Shown piece by piece: positions 58,200 through 64,000 of a stretch of 64,000 nucleotides of DNA; positions within the stretch are counted from its first letter, which is position 1; every line of letters starts with the position of its first letter. The notes below the pieces were generated by a model that did no database searches, was not told the origin of the DNA, and saw only the letters and a program-made list of their open reading frames with translations. Position numbers and translations under genes: made by a program. This DNA is from Escherichia sp. ESNIH1 (GTDB taxonomy: Bacteria > Pseudomonadota > Gammaproteobacteria > Enterobacterales > Enterobacteriaceae), in contig PQKR01000002.1 in the NCBI GenBank assembly GCA_002918705.1, positions 620,001 through 684,000 on the forward strand, read 5' to 3'.

Positions 58200-60836
58200 T
58201 TAGCGCGGCAGGGCAGTGCCCCACGTGCGCCACTCTTTCGGCTCGCTATCCTGCAGCAGGAAGTGTTTGCCGGTTTGCGCCTTCGGTGCCAGCGGGATGC
58301 CTGGCGGAGTAGCAAAAGCAATGCCGCCGCGGATGAACTGGTTGAAGGTGCCGGTTTTCACGACGCCGCCCACCAGGCCAAAGTCCAGCGAGTAGCCCGA
58401 GGCCAGCCAGAACACCGAGTTATTACGTACCAGATGCTGGAAGCGCTTGCTGATGCGCAGGCCCACCATAACCCGGTCCGACAGCGTGCCCAGGGTCAGG
58501 CCGGTCACCGTACCCACCTCAATACCGCGGAACAGCACCGGTGTACCGATATTCAACCCGCCTGCTTCAGGGGCCTCAACCACAATACTCAGGCCGTCGA
58601 CATAGCGTGAGTCCGCAATGGTGGCTTCCTGCAGCTCAAACTCCCGGCGGGCAGTCCCACCCCGGCCCGGTTCAACGTTGATATAGGGCTGCAGAATAGT
58701 ATCCAGATGCTCAACCCCGGCCGCGGAGATCTGCGGCGTAATCACCGAGAAGCGCGTACCGCTGCGGGCAAAGGTATTGACATACTCTGGATAGAGCACC
58801 GCGGTAGCCTGCACTTCGTTACGCTCGGTGATCAGCTCCAGATCCTGTACCTGACCGATATCAATACCTAAGTATTTAATCGGCATCCCGGGAGCAAGCT
58901 TGCCCGCATCAAAGGCGTGCAGTTTGATCTGGCCCCCTACGGCACGGGCGGCGGTCTCTGACGGGAAGAGGATCCGCTTGTCGCCTTTGCGAGTAGAGGC
59001 GTTAGCGCCGTTAAGGTTATCAAAGCTCACCGCCCCCTTAATGGCTCTGGCAAGCGGGGAGGCCTGCACCGTCAGCCCACTGCCGTTGAGCTGCACTTTC
59101 GCGCCGCCTTCCGCCCAGAAGACGCTGTTGGGGGTCAGAAGGGATTGATACTCCGGCTTAACGTGCAGCTGAATATCAAATGCGTTAGCGCGCGGGCGAA
59201 CGTTGATCACTTCGCCCACCTCAAACTTACGGTAGAGCACCACCGAACCGGCCTGCACGTCCGGCAGCTTCTCGGCGGTCAGCGTCAGGGTGGTAGTCGG
59301 CAGGTCGCTGAGGCTGTTCTCTATCGCCTTGTCGATGTTAGCGAACAGCGGATAGGTGGATTTTATCTCGCCTTTGGTTCCCGGCAGAATGCGGATCCCA
59401 CCGCTGATCCACTCGTTGGCACTGGCGGCAAGGAACTCTACCCCGTCCAGGCCAACTTTAACGTCTACCCGGCTGTTTACCACAAACTTGCTGTCGCCCT
59501 GCACCAGCTCACGATACTGGGGATCGATAGCCACTGCGAAAGAGACGCCTTTCGCGGAGAGGTTGCGCTCCAGCACCTGGCCTATCTGCACGCCATGCAG
59601 GACGATGGGCTGGCCCGCGTCGATGCCGTAGCTCTCCGGCGCGGTCAGGGTCAGCGTGACGACGCCCGGCTCCTGGAGCAGGGTTTTATCTGCGGGCAGC
59701 ACCACAAAGTTATCCCGCGGCTCGCCTTCCCCTGGTACCAGTTCAAGGGTGGTGCCGGTAAGCAGCGAGCTGACGCTGGCATTGTTCAGAGAGAGTTTGG
59801 GGTTGCGCATCTCAATGCGCGTATTAGAGCGCAGCAGGTTAACGACGCTCGGGTCAACGGTCATCTCCCCGCTCACCGCGCCGCCGGGGTTGAGATCGAG
59901 CCTGGTTAGCTCGCCCACCTCCAGGCCCTGGTACATCAGCGGGGTAGAGCCCGCTTTCAGCCCTTCGCCACCGGGCAGAGCGAGCTTCACGATCACCCCG
60001 CGCTGGCTATGGGCCAGATCTTTATAGAGGCCGAACTCGTCGTCGCTCTCTGCGGGTTTCGATGCTTCCGGCGAGTCAAAGGCGATGGCCCCGTTGACCA
60101 GCGAGGCGAGGCTTTCCAGTTCGACCTTCGCGCCGCTCAGACCGACGTCCGCCTTCACGCCGGAGACGTTCCAGAAGCGGCTGCCTTTTTTCACCAGGCT
60201 GGTGAAGCGGCGCTCAATCAGCACGTCGATGGTCACGCCCTGCTTGTTGGCATTGATCGAGTAGTCGTAGACGCGCCCGACCGGTATTTTACGGAAGTAG
60301 ACCAGCGAGCCGCTGCTCAGCGAGCCGAGATCGGGAGCGTGGAGATGGATCATCAGTTCGCCGTTGCTGAGGCGATACTTCGGCTGGGTATCGAGAGCCG
60401 TAAAGTGATCCTGCGGCTCACCCTTGCCAGGCATCATGCCAATATAGTTGCCGCCAACCAGCGCATCCAGCCCGGAGATCCCCGCCAGCGACGCTTTCGG
60501 CGTCACCAGCCAGAACTGCGTATCGTTACGCAGGGCATCCTTCATATCGGCTTTAATGCTCGCCTTAACCTCAATTTTATTGAGATTTTCGCTCAGGCGG
60601 ATGTCCTGCACGGTGCCCACCTCAACGCCCTGGTAACGCACCGGCGTACGCCCGGCCACGATGCCGTCAGCCGAGACGAAATCGATGGTGATGGTATTAC
60701 CGCGATCCTCATAGCTGCTCCACAATAGCCAGCCAGCAATCATTAATGCGATAACAGGTAGCAGCCAGAAAGGCGAAATTCGACGTTTTGTTTTAATGCG
60801 CGCTTCAGTCGGCGAAGCGGGGGTTTCCTGACTCAT
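58200..60836 (-). CDS. letB: LetB (YebT), MCE-family lipid-transport tunnel
   Basis: Forms a periplasm-spanning hexameric tube of seven MCE rings for lipid traffic between the membranes. The 878 residues have one N-terminal membrane helix ([20 protein letters not shown]). Seven MCE domains follow, each marked by a GTPV.(Y/F)(Q/R)G.EVG-like strand ([60 protein letters not shown]). The ATG at 60836 gives the E. coli N-terminus MSQETPAS; letA overlaps by 32 bases. Confidence 0.97.
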   Translation of the reverse strand: MSQETPASPTEARIKTKRRISPFWLLPVIALMIAGWLLWSSYEDRGNTITIDFVSADGIVAGRTPVRYQGVEVGTVQDIRLSENLNKIEVKASIKADMKDALRNDTQFWLVTPKASLAGISGLDALVGGNYIGMMPGKGEPQDHFTALDTQPKYRLSNGELMIHLHAPDLGSLSSGSLVYFRKIPVGRVYDYSINANKQGVTIDVLIERRFTSLVKKGSRFWNVSGVKADVGLSGAKVELESLASLVNGAIAFDSPEASKPAESDDEFGLYKDLAHSQRGVIVKLALPGGEGLKAGSTPLMYQGLEVGELTRLDLNPGGAVSGEMTVDPSVVNLLRSNTRIEMRNPKLSLNNASVSSLLTGTTLELVPGEGEPRDNFVVLPADKTLLQEPGVVTLTLTAPESYGIDAGQPIVLHGVQIGQVLERNLSAKGVSFAVAIDPQYRELVQGDSKFVVNSRVDVKVGLDGVEFLAASANEWISGGIRILPGTKGEIKSTYPLFANIDKAIENSLSDLPTTTLTLTAEKLPDVQAGSVVLYRKFEVGEVINVRPRANAFDIQLHVKPEYQSLLTPNSVFWAEGGAKVQLNGSGLTVQASPLARAIKGAVSFDNLNGANASTRKGDKRILFPSETAARAVGGQIKLHAFDAGKLAPGMPIKYLGIDIGQVQDLELITERNEVQATAVLYPEYVNTFARSGTRFSVITPQISAAGVEHLDTILQPYINVEPGRGGTARREFELQEATIADSRYVDGLSIVVEAPEAGGLNIGTPVLFRGIEVGTVTGLTLGTLSDRVMVGLRISKRFQHLVRNNSVFWLASGYSLDFGLVGGVVKTGTFNQFIRGGIAFATPPGIPLAPKAQTGKHFLLQDSEPKEWRTWGTALPR

Positions 60837-62088
60837 GTGCATCCCAAAGTAAGCGGCTGTCCAGCCATTCCACAGCAAGAATAGTCAAAATTACCGCTGC
60901 GCCGAAATAAAACGCAGCGGGACCCATAGTAAACGCGAGAAGCTGGTCGCGGTTAATGAGTGACATCGTTATTGAAATCACAAACAGATCGAGCATCGAC
61001 CAGCGGCCAATCCATGTCACGAAACGCAATAGCAGCAGGCGGGTGCGCAACCCCTGCTCGCATTTAAAATGGATGCTGACCAGCAGTGTAAACAGGACGA
61101 TGACTTTGGTAAACGGCACCAGGATACTGGCGATAAAAACAATACCCGCCACGGCAATGTTGCTGCTCGCCAGCGACATAATCCCGGACATAATCGTGTC
61201 CGCCTGGCGCGCACCGTTGACATAGATAACTGAAATAGGCAGCAGGTTGGCCGGCAGCAAAAACACCATCGAGGCGATGAGCGCTGCCCAGCACTTCTGA
61301 ATACTATGCCGTCTGCGATAGCGCAGCGGAATATGGCAGCGCGGGCAGCGTCCACGCGGATCCGGCAGGCCGGTGAAGTGGCATCCCAGGCAGACGCGCA
61401 GATCCTCGTGCGGTCGCGTGGCGGGGCGCTGAGGGTAAAAACGCTCCCACAGCTGCTCAATATTGAGGTGGATAAGCGTCAGAATGCTTAGGATCACCAG
61501 CGCGACGAAGGCCAGCAGACCTACCCCCGGCTGTAGATACGCATAGTCCTGAACTTTTATCGAGGCAACGCCGATGCCGATCAGGTAGATATCCAGCATT
61601 ACCCACTCTTTGAGTCTCTCCAGCATCAGCAGCACCGGGCGCAGGTTCATCCCCAGCCGGTTGCCAAACCAGAGGTAAGCGATGGCCGCCACCAGCACCA
61701 GTGGCGCACCCACCGTACAGAACAGCACCATTGCGGCGGTAAGCGGATTGCCCTGCGAGCTCATCTGCCAGATCCCCATCAGCAGGTTGGCATCAATGCG
61801 CACCCCCAGCAGGTAGAGGTGCAGCAGCGGCTCACCCCAGGCAAAGGGCATCAGCATCAGCATGGTGATGGCCATCGCCCCAAGCCGGGTGAGCGACCAG
61901 TCGCGGCCGTCGCGGATCTTCGCATCACAGCGCGGGCAGTAAGCACTTTCGTGTGATTTCATCATTGGCAGCGCAAAAAGCGTATCGCACTGCGGGCAGC
62001 GCTGATAATGTGCACGTGGCAGAGGGTCGCCAATAGCACGAATTGCCATTTTCTTGTCGGTGACTAACTTTGGAGTTTTCAGCGCCAT
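60805..62088 (-). CDS. letA: LetA (YebS), PqiA-family inner-membrane partner of LetB
   Basis: The 427 residues have two cytoplasmic zinc-ribbon pairs (CPQCDTLF...YCPRCDAKI near 34-58 and [19 protein letters not shown] near 235-253), each followed by four predicted membrane helices ([25 protein letters not shown], and so on). It hands lipids to LetB. Start codon near a divergent promoter region shared with msrC. Confidence 0.95.
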   Translation of the reverse strand: MALKTPKLVTDKKMAIRAIGDPLPRAHYQRCPQCDTLFALPMMKSHESAYCPRCDAKIRDGRDWSLTRLGAMAITMLMLMPFAWGEPLLHLYLLGVRIDANLLMGIWQMSSQGNPLTAAMVLFCTVGAPLVLVAAIAYLWFGNRLGMNLRPVLLMLERLKEWVMLDIYLIGIGVASIKVQDYAYLQPGVGLLAFVALVILSILTLIHLNIEQLWERFYPQRPATRPHEDLRVCLGCHFTGLPDPRGRCPRCHIPLRYRRRHSIQKCWAALIASMVFLLPANLLPISVIYVNGARQADTIMSGIMSLASSNIAVAGIVFIASILVPFTKVIVLFTLLVSIHFKCEQGLRTRLLLLRFVTWIGRWSMLDLFVISITMSLINRDQLLAFTMGPAAFYFGAAVILTILAVEWLDSRLLWDAHESGNPRFAD

Positions 62089-62219
62089 GACGTATTTTGG
62101 TATAGGTTCGAATTAATCTATCTTAACTCATGAATGGATTATCTTGAGCATGAAGGCATTTAATGCTTATTTTAATAGGCTAGGCTACCTTTTTTCGTAC
62201 GACAACAAGTGATTGAATA

Positions 62220-62717
62220 ATGAACAAAAGTGAATTTTACGCGGAGTTGAACCGCGATTTTCAGGCATTGATGGCAGGTGAAACCAGTTTTTTAGCGACG
62301 CTCGCCAATAGCAGCGCGCTGCTGTTTGAGCGCCTTGAGGGCGTTAACTGGGCCGGATTTTACCTGCTGGAGGGCGATACGCTGGTGTTAGGCCCGTTCC
62401 AGGGCAAGATTGCCTGCGTCCGCATTCCGGTAGGCCGCGGCGTCTGTGGTACGGCAGTAGCGCAAAATAGCGTTCAGCGTGTGGAAGATGTCCATGCCTT
62501 TGACGGGCATATCGCCTGCGATGCCGCCAGCAACTCAGAGATCGTCCTGCCGCTGGTGGTAAAAGGTAAGATTATTGGCGTGCTGGATATCGACAGCACG
62601 GTATTTTCGCGCTTCACCACCCAGGATGAACAGGGGCTGCGCGAGCTGGTTTCGCACCTTGAACGCCTGCTGGAAGCGACCGATTATCAAAAATTCTTTG
62701 CGAGCGACGCAGTATAA
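62220..62717 (+). CDS. msrC: Free methionine-(R)-sulfoxide reductase
   Basis: GAF-domain enzyme that reduces free Met-R-SO with thioredoxin. The 165 residues have the three conserved cysteines, Cys66, Cys76 (IACVRIPVGRGVCGTAV) and Cys100 (GHIACDAASNSE), and the GAF core (GVNWAGFYLLEGDTLVLGPF; LPLVVKGKIIGVLDIDS). Divergent from letA. Confidence 0.95.
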   Translation: MNKSEFYAELNRDFQALMAGETSFLATLANSSALLFERLEGVNWAGFYLLEGDTLVLGPFQGKIACVRIPVGRGVCGTAVAQNSVQRVEDVHAFDGHIACDAASNSEIVLPLVVKGKIIGVLDIDSTVFSRFTTQDEQGLRELVSHLERLLEATDYQKFFASDAV

Positions 62718-62814
62718 TCAACGGATAACGTAGCATTTACTGATGGGGTCATTATAATGACGCCTGTTCATGCCTGCGGCTTGTTGGCAACGTCCGTTGT
62801 AATCAGGAAATTTC

Positions 62815-63507
62815 ATGGAAAATCAACCTAAGTTGAATAGCAGTAAAGAAGTTATCGCCTTTCTGGCCGAACGTTTTCCTCACTGTTTCAGTGCAGAAGG
62901 TGAAGCGCGCCCCCTGAAAATTGGTATTTTTCAGGATCTGGTAGAGCGCGTTGAAGGAGAGATGAGCCTCAGCAAAACTCAGCTTCGCTCTGCGCTGCGT
63001 CTTTACACCTCAAGCTGGCGCTACCTGTATGGGATCAAAGCAGGGGCGACTCGCGTCGATCTGGACGGCAATCCGAGCGGCGTGCTGGATGAACAGCATG
63101 TTGAACACGCTCGCAAACAGCTTGAAGAGGCGAAAGCCCGCGTCCAGGCCCAGCGTGCTGAACAGCAGGCCAAAAAGCGTGAAGCTGCTGCGGCGGCCGG
63201 CGAACAGGAAGATGCGCCTCGCCGCGAGCGCAAACCGCGTCCTGCACCGCGCCGTAAAGAGGGCAACGAGCAACGTAAACCCCGCGCTGACAAACCTGCT
63301 GCGAAACCTCAGCGCGCACCGCGTGATGAGCCACAACATACGCCAGTATCCGATATTACTGCGCTGAATGTGGGTCAAAACCTCAAGGTGAAAGCGGGCA
63401 ACAACGCAATGGACGCCACTGTACTGGAGATCACCAAAGACGGTGTTCGTGTACAGCTGACCTCAGGCATGTCGATGATTGTACGCGCAGAACATCTGTT
63501 GTTCTGA
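62815..63507 (+). CDS. proQ: RNA chaperone ProQ
   Basis: Binds structured small RNAs and mRNA 3' ends and affects ProP osmolyte transport. The 230 residues: N-terminal FinO domain ([40 protein letters not shown]), a long basic Ala/Lys/Arg linker (about 115-178) and a C-terminal Tudor-like domain ([20 protein letters not shown]). Followed by prc with a 19-base gap, as in E. coli. Confidence 0.97.
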   Translation: MENQPKLNSSKEVIAFLAERFPHCFSAEGEARPLKIGIFQDLVERVEGEMSLSKTQLRSALRLYTSSWRYLYGIKAGATRVDLDGNPSGVLDEQHVEHARKQLEEAKARVQAQRAEQQAKKREAAAAAGEQEDAPRRERKPRPAPRRKEGNEQRKPRADKPAAKPQRAPRDEPQHTPVSDITALNVGQNLKVKAGNNAMDATVLEITKDGVRVQLTSGMSMIVRAEHLLF

Positions 63508-63526
63508 AACGGAGGCCAAGCCTGGC

Positions 63527-64000
63527 ATGAACACTTTGTTTAAGCGCACCGCGTTGGCTGGCCTGTTCCTGATCGCAGGGCAGGCCTTTGCCGTTGAAGA
63601 TATCACGCGTGCCGATCAGATTCCGGTACTTAAGGAAGAGACCCAGCATGCAACGGTCAGTGAGCGCGTCACCTCGCGTTTCACGCGTTCCCATTACCGC
63701 CAGTTCGATCTCGATCAGGCGTTTTCGGGCAAGATTTTCGATCGCTATTTAAATTTGCTGGATTACAGCCATAACGTGCTGCTGGCAAGCGACGTTGAGA
63801 AGTTTATGCCGAAGCGCAGCGTGCTCGGCGACGAACTGCGCACGGGTAAACTCGACGTCTTTTATGAGCTTTATAACCTGGCCCAGAAGCGCCGGTTCGA
63901 ACGTTATCAATACGCGCTAAAGGTGCTTGAGCGGCCGATGGATTTCACCGGCAACGACACCTTTAACGTTGATCGCAGCAAAGCGCCGTGGCCGAAAGAC
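63527..64000 (+). CDS. prc: Tail-specific protease Prc (Tsp), N-terminal part (runs off the right edge)
   Basis: Periplasmic PDZ serine protease that degrades ssrA-tagged and misfolded proteins and processes FtsI. The visible 158 codons begin with a signal peptide (MNTLFKRTALAGLFLIAGQA, cleavage before VEDITRAD) and run through VSERVTSRFTRSHYRQFDLD and FERYQYALKVLERPMDFTGN as in E. coli Prc. PDZ and catalytic domains lie outside. GGAGG before the ATG. Confidence 0.95.
   Translation, partial: MNTLFKRTALAGLFLIAGQAFAVEDITRADQIPVLKEETQHATVSERVTSRFTRSHYRQFDLDQAFSGKIFDRYLNLLDYSHNVLLASDVEKFMPKRSVLGDELRTGKLDVFYELYNLAQKRRFERYQYALKVLERPMDFTGNDTFNVDRSKAPWPKD

Overview
The flanks of this window are ordinary Enterobacteriaceae chromosome. 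Gene order and protein sequence match the pykA-hexR-zwf-edd-eda-purT-yebG-yebF-yebE-ptrB-exoX-holE-yobA-yebZ-yebY block and the yebW-yebV-rsmF-letB-letA-msrC-proQ-prc block of Escherichia coli. Several proteins differ enough from E. coli to suggest a related genus such as Enterobacter, Lelliottia or Kosakonia; I cannot name the species.

Left flank (1-13.9 kb): pyruvate kinase II (cut by the edge) and HexR face zwf. The zwf and edd-eda genes carry glucose-6-phosphate into the pentose phosphate and Entner-Doudoroff pathways, with visible HexR, SoxS/MarA-like and GntR sites. purT has a PurR box and yebG a LexA box. A copper-type trio yobA-yebZ-yebY follows, then the sigma-S small RNA gene sdsR (ryeB).

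Prophage (13,978-55,962): a complete-looking temperate phage of about 42 kb is inserted in the 3' terminator of sdsR, bounded by a 34-bp direct repeat. The left arm (minus strand) holds int, xis, small early genes, a RecT annealing protein and a 1083-residue RecE-like exonuclease. A control region follows with five copies of a 12-bp operator, a short repressor, a Cro/YdaS-like protein and a YdaT/CII-like protein. Next come an O-type initiator with seven 22-bp-spaced iterons inside its gene, a DnaC-like loader, nin-type genes (ninG with an in-frame amber codon), a Q antiterminator, and a phage-21-type lysis cassette (dual-start pinholin, SAR endolysin, Rz/Rz1). The late genes encode terminase, portal, protease/scaffold, capsid and a contractile tail (sheath, tube, frameshifting chaperone, tape measure with a transglycosylase domain, baseplate, spike, fibre). 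The mosaic is a lambdoid/Rac-like early half joined to a myovirus-type late half.

Cargo: several genes sit in the late region like morons, often with their own terminators or on the opposite strand. They include a GrlR-like gene after lysis, two minus-strand genes either side of the terminase genes, and an AT-rich insertion in the baseplate genes that includes a coupled TPR-protein/HEPN-like pair. At the right end a LexA-box operon encodes a small protein and a UmuD-like protein that lacks the protease serine region.

Right flank (56-64 kb): next to attR lies the 3' fragment of a second integrase, then yebW. yebW belongs to the same family as a left-arm gene of the intact prophage, so an older phage seems to have used this site. 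Then come yebV, the letA-letB-rsmF operon, msrC, proQ and the start of prc.
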